From the IMG/VR virus record IMGVR_UViG_3300035204_000459, positions 1-23,036 of that record: DNA of 23,036 nt; one strand, given 5' to 3'. A program made the translations under genes and the position numbers. Below, one piece after another: positions 1-6,953 of this stretch. Under the pieces are notes generated by a model. It had not been told where the DNA came from. It worked only from the letters and a program-made list of their open reading frames with translations, and did not search any database. Source of the DNA: a virus. The first letter of the stretch is position 1. Every line of letters starts with the position of its first letter.

Positions 1-1170
1 ACAAAACGTGCATGGGCAATAGTTGACGACGCATTAAAGAACAACAAAGACGACATGACTTTCGACGACATGATTGACCAACTTAAAGGCAAAAAAGAAG
101 ATCAAGTAACAGAATTAGATCCAGGTGCGGAGCCAATTGATGAACCTGTTGAACCAGCAGTAGACCATGCAATGGTTGTTAAACAGTTTTTAGCAAATCC
201 AAACAGCAGAATAATGCTTAACAAAAATATGCCTGACGAGAAAAAATATGACGTTCCAAATGCAACACCAGAAGATACAAGAATTATGACAACACTTTCA
301 GATATTGCATCTAGAATGCTAACAGACACTCCAGACGAAGACAGGGTGGCAAATTTTGCTTCTAGAGTAGCAGATCAAATGGAAAAATCCGGAATGCCTT
401 TTGATCCTAAAGATCCTGATGCTAATAAAAATAGAGATATTGCTAAGGCATTGGTAGCAAAATACGACAAGGCCTCTGAAGAAGTTGATCCAGCAGACTT
501 CAAAGCTAAAAAAGATATTAAAGGCAAACCACATTCATCAACAGAAGCATTTGAAAATTGGGTTAACGACATAGACGAATATGATAAAGAACCTACAGAC
601 GAAAAAGATAGAGAAGAAAAATTAAAAACATTACAAAATATACAACTCGATCCAAACACATCTAAAGATCCTGAAACTGTAAGAGCACTGATACAGCGTA
701 AAAAAGAACTAATGAAAAAAGAACCAGCATTTGCAGGAGAACAAGTAACATTTGAAGATATTAAACCTTATGTGTCTATGTACAAAGATGATCAAACTGG
801 TAAAATGACATATGACGTATTAGATAAAGATGGTGCATCAGCATTTAAAACAAGTGATTCAAAAGTAGCAATGGCTTATCTTTCTAAAAATTTTAACAAA
901 TTAAAAATGGATAAAGACGAAAGAATTGATCAAGGCATAGCACAACAAAAAGCAGATGCTGAAACAAATCCAGATTGGGGCAAAGATGTTGGCCCTGTAG
1001 ATACAATTGGCGACCGTTTTATGAAAAAATTTGCGAAAAAAGAATCAATAAAAGAATCAAGAACAAAAATAGTAGCGGCTATCAAAGCCAAAGCAGATGA
1101 AAACGCACAGAACATAGCAGGCGTTGAAGCAGAACTTGAGAGAATAACTCAATTAGTAAATTACCAATAA
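1..1170 (+). CDS. Large charged protein of unknown function (5' partial)
   Basis: The reading frame is open from base 1, so the gene begins upstream of the window; the first internal ATG is at 55. At least 389 residues are present. The protein is rich in Lys, Asp and Glu and low in Cys and aromatics, with many short acidic or lysine-rich stretches, and looks largely helical and hydrophilic. There is no signal peptide, membrane segment or recognisable catalytic motif. The C-terminal 60 residues (KKFAKKES onward, then alternating Ala/Glu/Ile) could form a coiled coil. It precedes gp32, separated by a 116-base gap that holds that gene's promoter. A scaffold-like or DNA-metabolism accessory role is conceivable, but nothing in the sequence shows it. 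The frame and stop are solid; the function is unknown. Confidence 0.75.
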   Translation, partial: TKRAWAIVDDALKNNKDDMTFDDMIDQLKGKKEDQVTELDPGAEPIDEPVEPAVDHAMVVKQFLANPNSRIMLNKNMPDEKKYDVPNATPEDTRIMTTLSDIASRMLTDTPDEDRVANFASRVADQMEKSGMPFDPKDPDANKNRDIAKALVAKYDKASEEVDPADFKAKKDIKGKPHSSTEAFENWVNDIDEYDKEPTDEKDREEKLKTLQNIQLDPNTSKDPETVRALIQRKKELMKKEPAFAGEQVTFEDIKPYVSMYKDDQTGKMTYDVLDKDGASAFKTSDSKVAMAYLSKNFNKLKMDKDERIDQGIAQQKADAETNPDWGKDVGPVDTIGDRFMKKFAKKESIKESRTKIVAAIKAKADENAQNIAGVEAELERITQLVNYQ

Positions 1171-1190
1171 TAGCACTTTACCAATAATAG
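1161..1190 (+). repeat. 13-bp direct repeat TTACCAATAATAG
   Basis: TTACCAATAATAG occurs at 1161-1173 and again, exactly, at 1178-1190. The first copy covers the stop codon of the upstream gene. Both lie just upstream of the -35 element predicted for gp32. The start-to-start distance is 17 bases. It may be a binding site for a regulator or simply a local duplication. Confidence 0.6.
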
Positions 1191-1193
1191 TAG

Positions 1194-1222
1194 TAGACAA
1201 TAGATAAATATAGTAGTATATT
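1194..1222 (+). promoter_or_regulatory. Predicted sigma70-type promoter for gp32
   Basis: TAGACA (1194-1199) and TATATT (1217-1222) are separated by 17 bases; each hexamer matches the sigma70 consensus at 5 of 6 positions. Transcription would start near 1229, leaving a leader of about 58 bases before the gp32 ATG. In T4 the gp32 leader is the site of translational autoregulation, so this leader is worth folding. Confidence 0.5.
1203..1210 (+). promoter_or_regulatory. Possible late promoter (GATAAATA)
   Basis: GATAAATA fits the relaxed NATAAATA late motif described for T4-like cyanophages. It lies 76 bases before the gp32 ATG and inside the spacer of the predicted sigma70 promoter. This could give gp32 both early and late expression. 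In AT-rich DNA such an octamer can arise by chance. Confidence 0.3.
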
Positions 1223-1286
1223 ATACGTAATGTTTAATATACATTTAGGCAGAAAACAAACATAGGCACACAAGGAGGCTTACATT

Positions 1287-2246
1287 ATGGCTACATTAGC
1301 TGAAATAAGAGCGAAGTTAAAATCTCAAGAAGTGAATCGCTCCACTTCATCAACAGGCGGAGACAACGCCATCTATCCACACTGGAATATAAACGAAGGC
1401 TCAGAAGCAGTTGTTAGATTCTTACCAGATAAAGATCAAGGTAACACTTTTTTCTGGACTGAAAGAAACATGATCAAACTACCTTTTGCAGGTATTAAGG
1501 GTCAAACTGATTCTCGACCAATTCAGGTACAAGTACCGTGTATGGAAATGTACGGAAAAACTTGTCCAGTTTTAACAGAAGTTAGACCGTGGTTTAAAGA
1601 TAAAAGCATGGAAGACATGGGTAGAAAGTATTGGAAAAAGAAAAGTTATATATTCCAAGGCTTTGTTGTTACAAATCCATTAACTGAAGAGACAGTACCA
1701 GAAAATCCAATTAGAAGATTTATAATTGGACCACAAATCTTTAATATAATTAGATCGGCATTACTTGATCCTGAAATGGAAGAGTTACCAACTGATTATG
1801 TAAAAGGTGTTGACTTTAGAGTTAATAAAACAACTAAAGGTGGATACGCTGACTACTCAACATCTAAATGGTCAAGAAGAGAACGTGCTCTTGATGAAAC
1901 AGAAAGAGCAAATATTGATAAATTTGGCTTACATAATTTATCAGACTATAGACCAAAAGAACCATCTGAAGCAGAAATAAAAATAATCAAAGAATTATTT
2001 GAAAAATCTGTTGAGGGTGAGGCTTATGATCTTGAGAAGTATGGACAGTATTATAGACCTGCAGGCGTTGGTGCTAGAATATCTGTACCAACAGCAAGTA
2101 GACCTGCTCCAGTTGAGAAGACTGCTGATCCGGTAAATGCAGAAGTAAAAGTTGCAGAAACGGTAACAGCATCGGCTCCAGCAGGCGATAGTGCTAAAAG
2201 AGCAGAAGACATCTTGAAATTAATAAGATCAAGACAACAAAAATAA
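1287..2246 (+). CDS. 32: Single-stranded DNA-binding protein gp32
   Basis: This is the T4-type helix-destabilising protein that coats ssDNA at the fork and during recombination, working with UvsX and UvsY. The N-terminal segment (MATLAEIRAKLKSQ) resembles the basic self-association domain. The core follows with VVRFLP (residues 42-47), CMEMYGKTCPVL (85-96) and KKKSYIFQGFVV, typical of the marine T4-like version. The start is set by a strong AAGGAGG at 1272-1278, eight bases before the ATG. Two features differ from T4: only two cysteines (C85, C93) remain where T4 has a His-Cys-Cys-Cys zinc site, and the protein ends in an Ala/Pro-rich linker followed by a basic tail (KLIRSRQQK) instead of an acidic one. 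At 319 residues it is close to T4 length (301). Confidence 0.92.
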   Translation: MATLAEIRAKLKSQEVNRSTSSTGGDNAIYPHWNINEGSEAVVRFLPDKDQGNTFFWTERNMIKLPFAGIKGQTDSRPIQVQVPCMEMYGKTCPVLTEVRPWFKDKSMEDMGRKYWKKKSYIFQGFVVTNPLTEETVPENPIRRFIIGPQIFNIIRSALLDPEMEELPTDYVKGVDFRVNKTTKGGYADYSTSKWSRRERALDETERANIDKFGLHNLSDYRPKEPSEAEIKIIKELFEKSVEGEAYDLEKYGQYYRPAGVGARISVPTASRPAPVEKTADPVNAEVKVAETVTASAPAGDSAKRAEDILKLIRSRQQK

Positions 2247-2257
2247 TCTAACATTAC

Positions 2258-2291
2258 CAAGGCCTTAAAATTATTGACAGTTAAGGCCTTG
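2258..2291. repeat. Perfect 11-bp inverted repeat between gp32 and uvsX
   Basis: CAAGGCCTTAA (2258-2268) and TTAAGGCCTTG (2281-2291) are perfect inverted copies around a 12-base loop. As RNA this is a strong hairpin just after the gp32 stop. No U-run follows, so an intrinsic terminator is possible but not classical; an mRNA-stabilising or processing hairpin also fits. Each arm contains the 8-bp palindrome AAGGCCTT, spaced 24 bp apart, so the two could also act as DNA operators. The right arm lies within the promoter spacer and the left arm upstream of the -35. Confidence 0.8.
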
Positions 2292-2302
2292 TGTATTATA
2301 AT
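2274..2302 (+). promoter_or_regulatory. Consensus sigma70 promoter upstream of uvsX
   Basis: TTGACA (2274-2279) and TATAAT (2297-2302) are both perfect consensus hexamers at the optimal 17-base spacing. The predicted transcription start near 2309 is only about three bases before the ATG of the small membrane ORF. The -35 lies in the loop of the inverted repeat, and the right arm of the repeat fills part of the spacer. This is the best match to the host consensus that I see in the window and is probably an early promoter for the recombination genes. Confidence 0.75.
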
Positions 2303-2311
2303 AAGGAGACT

Positions 2312-2410
2312 ATGAAAACAGAAATTAAAAAAGCAATAGATTGGATATTATACAAACAAGTACCTGCTTGGGTATTAATTGTGATAGTTATCCTTTGGAT
2401 TCTATTATAA
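2312..2410 (+). CDS. Small membrane peptide (32 aa) ahead of uvsX
   Basis: A 32-codon ORF with a basic, amphipathic N-terminus (MKTEIKKAIDW) and one hydrophobic segment (VPAWVLIVIVILWILL, residues 17-32) that reaches the C-terminus. It reads as a single-pass inner-membrane peptide with its N-terminus in the cytoplasm. AAGGAG (2303-2308) lies three bases before the ATG, a short spacing. Its stop (2408-2410) is two bases before the preferred uvsX start, which has no good ribosome-binding site of its own, suggesting translational coupling. The coding evidence is composition, RBS and position. No family was recognised; it could be a pure leader peptide. Confidence 0.5.
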   Translation: MKTEIKKAIDWILYKQVPAWVLIVIVILWILL

Positions 2411-2412
2411 AA

Positions 2413-3471
2413 ATGACAAAACCGTTTGACGTAACAAAATTTCGAAAGAGTATTACGAAGTCTATTTCAGGACTTGGTATAGGATTTAATGATCCAACTG
2501 ATTGGATTTCTACAGGAAACTATGCATTAAATTATTTAATAAGTGGTGACTTTAACAAAGGTGTTCCATTAGGCAAAGTAACAGTATTAGCAGGTGAATC
2601 GGGATCGGGTAAATCATTTGTAGCATCAGGCAATTTAGTACGTAATGCACAAAAGCAAGGCATTTATGTAATACTAATCGACTCTGAAAATGCACTAGAC
2701 CAATCATGGCTAGAAGCACTTGGCGTAGATACTGACGAAAAGAAACTTTTAAGATTAAGTTTATCTATGGTTGATGATGTTGCAAGAACAGTTTCAGATT
2801 TTATGAAAAGTTATAAAGATGAACACGCTGATGACAAAGAAAACGCACCTAAAGTATTAATTGTAATTGATAGTTTAGGTATGCTATTAACACCAACCGA
2901 TGTTGACCAGTTTGAAAAGGGAGAAATGAAGGGCGATTTAGGTAGAAAACCTAAAGCCTTAACAGCACTTGTAAGAAACTGTGTTAATATGTTTGGCTCT
3001 TGGAACGTTGGGCTTATAGCAACTAATCACACATACGCATCACAAGATATGTTTAATCCTGATGATAAAATATCAGGAGGACAAGGTTTTATATATGCAT
3101 CAAGTATTGTAATTGCAATGAAAAAATTAAAATTAAAAGAAGACGAAAAGGGTAACAAAATTACTGACGTTAGAGGTATTAGGGCGGCTTGTAAAGTAAT
3201 GAAAACAAGGTTTTCAAAACCGTTTGAGTCAGTACAAGTAAAAATTCCGTGGGATACAGGAATGGATCCATATAGTGGATTAGTAGACTTATTTGAGAAA
3301 AAAGGTATACTAGTACAAACAGGAAACAGGTTAAAATACGTAGATAGTGCTGGTAAAGAGCACATTGAGTTTAGAAAAGCCTGGGTCGGAGATAAATTAA
3401 TGATGTTGATGAAAGATTTTGATAAATTATCAACAACAACAACCGAACCCAAGGACAAAAATAATGGCTGA
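2413..3471 (+). CDS. uvsX: UvsX RecA-like recombinase
   Basis: This is the phage RecA/Rad51-family strand-exchange ATPase; it forms filaments on ssDNA with help from gp32 and UvsY and drives recombination-dependent replication. Walker A is GESGSGKS at residues 61-68, and a Walker B strand, KVLIVIDSLGML, follows about 90 residues later. The chosen start at 2413 gives MTKPFDVTKF, which fits the family N-terminus, and 352 residues. An in-frame start at 2341 would add 24 residues that overlap the membrane ORF and look unlike UvsX. No clear SD precedes 2413, consistent with coupling to the peptide ending at 2410. The C-terminus is Lys/Asp-rich and overlaps the next gene by eight bases. Confidence 0.9.
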   Translation: MTKPFDVTKFRKSITKSISGLGIGFNDPTDWISTGNYALNYLISGDFNKGVPLGKVTVLAGESGSGKSFVASGNLVRNAQKQGIYVILIDSENALDQSWLEALGVDTDEKKLLRLSLSMVDDVARTVSDFMKSYKDEHADDKENAPKVLIVIDSLGMLLTPTDVDQFEKGEMKGDLGRKPKALTALVRNCVNMFGSWNVGLIATNHTYASQDMFNPDDKISGGQGFIYASSIVIAMKKLKLKEDEKGNKITDVRGIRAACKVMKTRFSKPFESVQVKIPWDTGMDPYSGLVDLFEKKGILVQTGNRLKYVDSAGKEHIEFRKAWVGDKLMMLMKDFDKLSTTTTEPKDKNNG

Positions 3472-3697
3472 CATGACTCATGAAAATATTGAACGTATAT
3501 GGAACTCACTACTACATTATCTACCAGAAAGAACTAAATCAGACGCGGCAATTGACTTTGTAAAAAGTTTAGAAGATATAGGTGTCGAAGAACGTGAAAT
3601 TAAAGCATCTGCAGATTATGACCCTAAACTAGAAGAAGCAATTAATACTGTGTTTAATGAGGATGAAGACGAAGATGATTATTATAATGAGGAATAA
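3464..3697 (+). CDS. Small acidic conserved hypothetical protein
   Basis: 77 residues starting MADMTHENIERIWNSLLHYLPERTK. AAGGA (3451-3455) eight bases upstream supports this ATG over one 45 bases earlier that would run through uvsX sequence. The N-terminal two thirds appear helical; the C-terminus is a strongly acidic tail (NEDEDEDDYYNEE). It overlaps uvsX by eight bases and shares a base with the next ATG (TAATG). The style and position match small proteins that follow uvsX in marine T4-like phages. The acidic tail could contact the DNA-binding machinery, but that is inference; function unknown. Confidence 0.8.
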   Translation: MADMTHENIERIWNSLLHYLPERTKSDAAIDFVKSLEDIGVEEREIKASADYDPKLEEAINTVFNEDEDEDDYYNEE

Positions 3698-4155
3698 TGA
3701 ATTGGTATAACGAAGTAAGTAGAAATTTAGATAAAATTCCTGATTGTATCAACTATTTTGATACAGAATTATTACAAGCAAAAAAAGAAATTAAAATATT
3801 CGGTAGTCTTGAAAAGGCAAGTGCTTCTTTACCAGGTATTGTAGAGCAAAGATTTTCACAATTACAACAACTAGAAGCAATATTAGAATATCTTAACATT
3901 GAATTAAGACGTATAAGATCTAAAGCATTTATAAAATATTTTGAACATTACAATAGAGCATTGAATAGTAGAGAAGCCGAAAAATATGTTGACGGTGAAA
4001 CAGAAGTAATTGATTATCAAAAACTTATAAATGACTTTGCTTTAGTAAGAAACCAATGGCTAGGCATTACCAAAGGTTTAGATCAGAAACAATGGCAAAT
4101 AACAAACATTGTTAAATTGCGAGTAGCGGGTATGGAAGATGCCAGTATCAAATAG
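3697..4155 (+). CDS. UvsY-like recombination mediator candidate
   Basis: 152 residues, almost entirely helical, with a probable coiled coil around residues 45-80 (QLQQLEAILEYLNIELRRIR) followed by SKAFIKYFEHYNRAL and a C-terminal block ending VKLRVAGMEDAS. In T4, UvsY is a 137-residue helical protein that loads UvsX onto gp32-coated ssDNA. Size, helicity and position three genes after gp32 and two after uvsX fit that role, and some marine T4-like phages carry a similar protein labelled as UvsY-like. I see no direct residue match to T4 UvsY, so the name is tentative and the symbol is left empty. It overlaps the following gene by 17 bases. Confidence 0.5.
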   Translation: MNWYNEVSRNLDKIPDCINYFDTELLQAKKEIKIFGSLEKASASLPGIVEQRFSQLQQLEAILEYLNIELRRIRSKAFIKYFEHYNRALNSREAEKYVDGETEVIDYQKLINDFALVRNQWLGITKGLDQKQWQITNIVKLRVAGMEDASIK

Positions 4156-4396
4156 AAAAAGAAAAAAATATTACAAAATCGCTAAACTGCAACTGTATGG
4201 ACCAGATATGGAACCACAATTTGTATTTGAGGGTTGGGTTGAGGATTATCCAGAAATAAAAAAATTATATAATGAAGATAAACTTAAAATAATATCCGAC
4301 ATAGACGAAACAATGACCATTAAAGCAAAATTTACAGAAAAAGAATTTTTAATATGGCGTCTTAAAAATTCACACTGGTTAACATATGAACAATAG
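4139..4396 (+). CDS. Hypothetical protein, 85 aa
   Basis: A small basic protein beginning MPVSNRKRKKYYKIAKLQLYG, with alternating beta-like segments (LQLYG, FVFEGWVE) and a charged second half containing DIDETMTIKAKFTEKEFLIW. It overlaps the upstream gene by 17 bases and the downstream HAD gene by 11, as expected for a genuine member of this run. No motif or family was recognised. The basic N-terminus might bind nucleic acid, but this is only compositional. Confidence 0.65.
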   Translation: MPVSNRKRKKYYKIAKLQLYGPDMEPQFVFEGWVEDYPEIKKLYNEDKLKIISDIDETMTIKAKFTEKEFLIWRLKNSHWLTYEQ

Positions 4397-5006
4397 AATT
4401 ATACTTACAGACGTAGACGGAGTATTATTAGAATGGGAGCACCATTTTACTAAATGGATGTTACAACGAACACTCTTTGATGAAAAAGGAAGCAGATATC
4501 ACCCATATAGATTGTTAAAAGATAAAGAAAACACTTACGAAATGGCAGAACGTTTTGGTGTTACTATACCAGAAATTAGAAAAGAGATTAGAGAGTTTAA
4601 CAGAAGTGCTTGGATGGGAACACAACGGCCTATGCCAGATTCACAAACTTGGGTTAAACTACTACACGCAGAAGGTTGGACTTTTATACCAATTACATCA
4701 CAAACATCTGACAAACCAGCACAAGAATTACGTAAAAAACGACTAGAAGAACTATTTGGCAAACAAGTTTTTTCAAACTACCACATATTAGGTACAGGAG
4801 CAGATAAAGATTCAGCATTAGCAGAGTTTCACAACACAGGGTTATATTGGGTCGAGGACAAGCCTAAGAACGCTTTAGCCGGGCTCAATTACGGTTTAAA
4901 GGTTATATTATACAATCGTCCTTACAACCAAAACTTCGGCCATCCCGAAATTACTAGAGTAAATAATTGGAAAGACATACACCAAATTTTATCAGGAAAA
5001 AAATGA
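4386..5006 (+). CDS. HAD-superfamily phosphatase
   Basis: The N-terminal DVDGVL has D9 and D11, the nucleophile and acid/base pair of HAD hydrolases. ITSQTSD near residues 103-109 fits motif II (Thr/Ser), K141 in ADKDSA could be the motif III lysine, and VEDKPKNALAG has the motif IV acidic pair E157/D158. A helical cap lies between residues 20 and 85. The 206-residue length is usual for small HAD enzymes acting on nucleotides or sugar phosphates. It lies between recombination genes and the glycan island and shares ATGA with the following glycosyltransferase. A deoxynucleotidase (nucleotide pool) or a sugar-phosphate phosphatase is possible; the substrate cannot be read from the sequence. Confidence 0.75.
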   Translation: MNNRIILTDVDGVLLEWEHHFTKWMLQRTLFDEKGSRYHPYRLLKDKENTYEMAERFGVTIPEIRKEIREFNRSAWMGTQRPMPDSQTWVKLLHAEGWTFIPITSQTSDKPAQELRKKRLEELFGKQVFSNYHILGTGADKDSALAEFHNTGLYWVEDKPKNALAGLNYGLKVILYNRPYNQNFGHPEITRVNNWKDIHQILSGKK

Positions 5007-5836
5007 CAACAGACATACCAACAATATACGTAGGATACGATCCAAGAGAAGACGAACCTTATGAAGTACTAAAATATACAGCACAAAAACACGCATCGGG
5101 TCCAATAAACGTATACCCGATCAAGCAAGATTTATTAAGACGAATAGGATTATATAGACGAGCATGGCAATTAGGTAGTTCAGCACTACCAAGTCCTGTA
5201 GATCCTAAAAATGATATACAACACAGAGATCAATCAGATGGCAGACCATTTGCTACTGACTTTTCATTTTCAAGATTTTTAACACCATTTTTACATAGAT
5301 TAGAAGGTTGGGCAGTGTTTATGGACTGTGATATGTATTTTAGAAGTGATCCTTTAGAGTTATTTGAAAAATACAATGATCCGGGATATGCGATGTATTG
5401 TATTAAACATAATCATACCCAAGCATCAAACGAAACCCATAAAATGTATGGTAATGAACAATACAATTATAATCGTAAAAACTGGTCTTCAGTAATAATG
5501 TATAATTGTAGTCATCCAGCACACAAATATCTTACTGTGGATGATGTAAGTACAAAATCAGGAAGATGGTTGCATAGATTTGAATGGATTGAAGACTATG
5601 CTCGTGCAAACAATCTTAAGTTTGATGACCTTATAGGTAATCTACCAGAAGAATGGAACTGGTTAGATGGACATAGTTCAGCAGATATTGATGCTAAAAA
5701 TGTTCACTTCACAAGAGGTGGCCCGTGGTTCAGAGGACAAATATGGGAACCACTTGATGAACAATCAGAAAAATATGCAGTGGAATGGGAATCTATAAGA
5801 GACGAATATAGAGAATCTAAAAATTCCAATGCATAA
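5003..5836 (+). CDS. GT-A type glycosyltransferase (DxD)
   Basis: 277 residues from the ATG that overlaps the preceding stop (ATGA); a start 36 bases earlier would lie inside the HAD gene. The N-terminal IPTIYVGYDPRE is a Rossmann-like first strand. The central WAVFMDCDMYFRSDP contains D108-C-D110, a metal/nucleotide-sugar DxD of the kind seen in GT8-like GT-A enzymes. SRFLTPFLHR just before it fits the usual donor-site helix, and a C-terminal HFTRGGPWFRG resembles the substrate-closing His/Gly segment of such enzymes. It would transfer a sugar from a nucleotide donor to a cytoplasmic acceptor. It opens the glycan island. Confidence 0.75.
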   Translation: MTTDIPTIYVGYDPREDEPYEVLKYTAQKHASGPINVYPIKQDLLRRIGLYRRAWQLGSSALPSPVDPKNDIQHRDQSDGRPFATDFSFSRFLTPFLHRLEGWAVFMDCDMYFRSDPLELFEKYNDPGYAMYCIKHNHTQASNETHKMYGNEQYNYNRKNWSSVIMYNCSHPAHKYLTVDDVSTKSGRWLHRFEWIEDYARANNLKFDDLIGNLPEEWNWLDGHSSADIDAKNVHFTRGGPWFRGQIWEPLDEQSEKYAVEWESIRDEYRESKNSNA

Positions 5837-6270
5837 TGAACTGGGAAAAATTAAGAAAATCTCATTATCACAAAGAACCGGTTGAATACATTTACGCAAC
5901 TGGCATTTTTAATCTTAAAGAATACGATAAACTTTACGAAAACCAAAACAACCTTTCTCACCAAATTTGGCAAGACTTTGATACCAAATATAAAATTGGT
6001 TTTGAATTTTTTAAAGACTTACGTGAGTTTAATAAAAATAAAGAAGTAATTTGTTTATGGTTTTTTAAAGAGAGATCTGATAACAATAAAAATAATGCCA
6101 TTGAACTAGAAGGAAAAAATATTATGTATACTCCTAATACATTTTTTATAACTAAATCTAAAAACATAAAAATAAATGATAGAGAAAAACAATGGCCTTA
6201 TAGACCAGTTTTACAATTAGATTTAAGCATAAAAGAATACAATAAAATCAGAAAAATGGTAAACAACTAA
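5836..6270 (+). CDS. Conserved-style hypothetical protein, 144 aa
   Basis: It starts by sharing the last base of the upstream stop (TAATG), so it is likely co-translated with the glycosyltransferase. It is rich in aromatics and charge, with no membrane segment. Notable segments are EVICLWFFKERSD (residues 70-82) and a C-terminal beta-like stretch with NTFFITKS and RPVLQLDLS. The latter vaguely recalls the double-stranded beta-helix of 2OG-Fe(II) enzymes, but no HxD...H triad is convincing, so I do not assign that function. It meets the minus-strand methyltransferase tail-to-tail 11 bases downstream. Function unknown. Confidence 0.7.
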   Translation: MNWEKLRKSHYHKEPVEYIYATGIFNLKEYDKLYENQNNLSHQIWQDFDTKYKIGFEFFKDLREFNKNKEVICLWFFKERSDNNKNNAIELEGKNIMYTPNTFFITKSKNIKINDREKQWPYRPVLQLDLSIKEYNKIRKMVNN

Positions 6271-6281
6271 TAAGAGACACA

Positions 6282-6953
6282 TCATGATGGTCTATAAAAT
6301 ACTATATCCGGCCAAATTTTTATAAGAATTTTAAATCCTAACGTTCGAAGAACATACTTTTCAATCTCTAAATTACTTGAGCCATATTTTTTTGTATTAT
6401 TAAATTCAAGCATAAGAAACTTTACGTACGACTGATTTTCATCATTTATTGTTAATGTTTTTTTAGCACCTTCAAGCACACGCATTTCATATCCTTCTGC
6501 ATCTATTTTTATCATATCTACATCATCATAATTCCAATAATCAATATTAAACATTTGAACATCTTGAATATCATTAGATTCTTTTTCTATTCTTGTATTT
6601 TGTGTTTGACTTTCTTGTACTAAAGACACATTACAAAGTTTATCTCCTATTGCAAGTCTATTGCAAGTAACATGATTAAACGGATTTAAGTTTTTTTGTA
6701 AACATTCAAAAGTTGTTTTATTTGGTTCAAAAGCAATCACACGCTTACAATAAGGTTGTATTGCCTTGCTCCAAGTACCGCACCAAGCACCTACATCTAA
6801 AACAGTTTTAAATTTTTTATTTTGTGAATTACAATATTGTACAAAACTTTTTAAACATTTATCTTGCATATGTGGAGCACCTTTTTTTCTCCATTGTTCT
6901 ATTTGAGCATCGTCTGATGGTAGCCAAAGATCGTTTATTTTTTCTATGTTCAT
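6282..6953 (-). CDS. FkbM-family SAM-dependent methyltransferase
   Basis: 223 residues. SAM-binding motif I is VLDVGAWCGTWS (51-62), followed by RVIAFEPN (71-78) with the acidic residue that binds the SAM ribose. DMIKIDAEGYEMRVLEGA (146-163) is the diagnostic FkbM block. FkbM enzymes typically O-methylate sugars in polysaccharides or natural products. Here the likely acceptor is a glycan built by the neighbouring transferases, perhaps as a cap. It is the last gene of a three-gene minus-strand block and overlaps the upstream gene by four bases. The first 40 residues are a family-variable extension. Confidence 0.85.
   Translation of the reverse strand: MNIEKINDLWLPSDDAQIEQWRKKGAPHMQDKCLKSFVQYCNSQNKKFKTVLDVGAWCGTWSKAIQPYCKRVIAFEPNKTTFECLQKNLNPFNHVTCNRLAIGDKLCNVSLVQESQTQNTRIEKESNDIQDVQMFNIDYWNYDDVDMIKIDAEGYEMRVLEGAKKTLTINDENQSYVKFLMLEFNNTKKYGSSNLEIEKYVLRTLGFKILIKIWPDIVFYRPS

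Noticed and set aside
2341-2412. 24-residue N-terminal extension of UvsX
   Set aside because: It overlaps the membrane ORF in another frame, has no RBS and does not look like a UvsX N-terminus.
3027-3509. 160-codon minus-strand ORF opposite uvsX
   Set aside because: It is antisense to a clear recombinase; its Ser/Phe/Ile-rich composition is typical of the complement of Lys/Glu-rich coding sequence.
4555-4746. 63-codon ORF in another frame inside the HAD phosphatase gene
   Set aside because: Lies wholly within a well-supported gene, has no RBS or motif, and looks like a shadow frame.
6271-6295. Short hairpin (AGAC-a-CAT / ATG-GTCT) between two convergent genes, possible bidirectional terminator
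   Set aside because: The stem is only seven pairs with a bulge and no flanking U-run on either strand; too weak to annotate.
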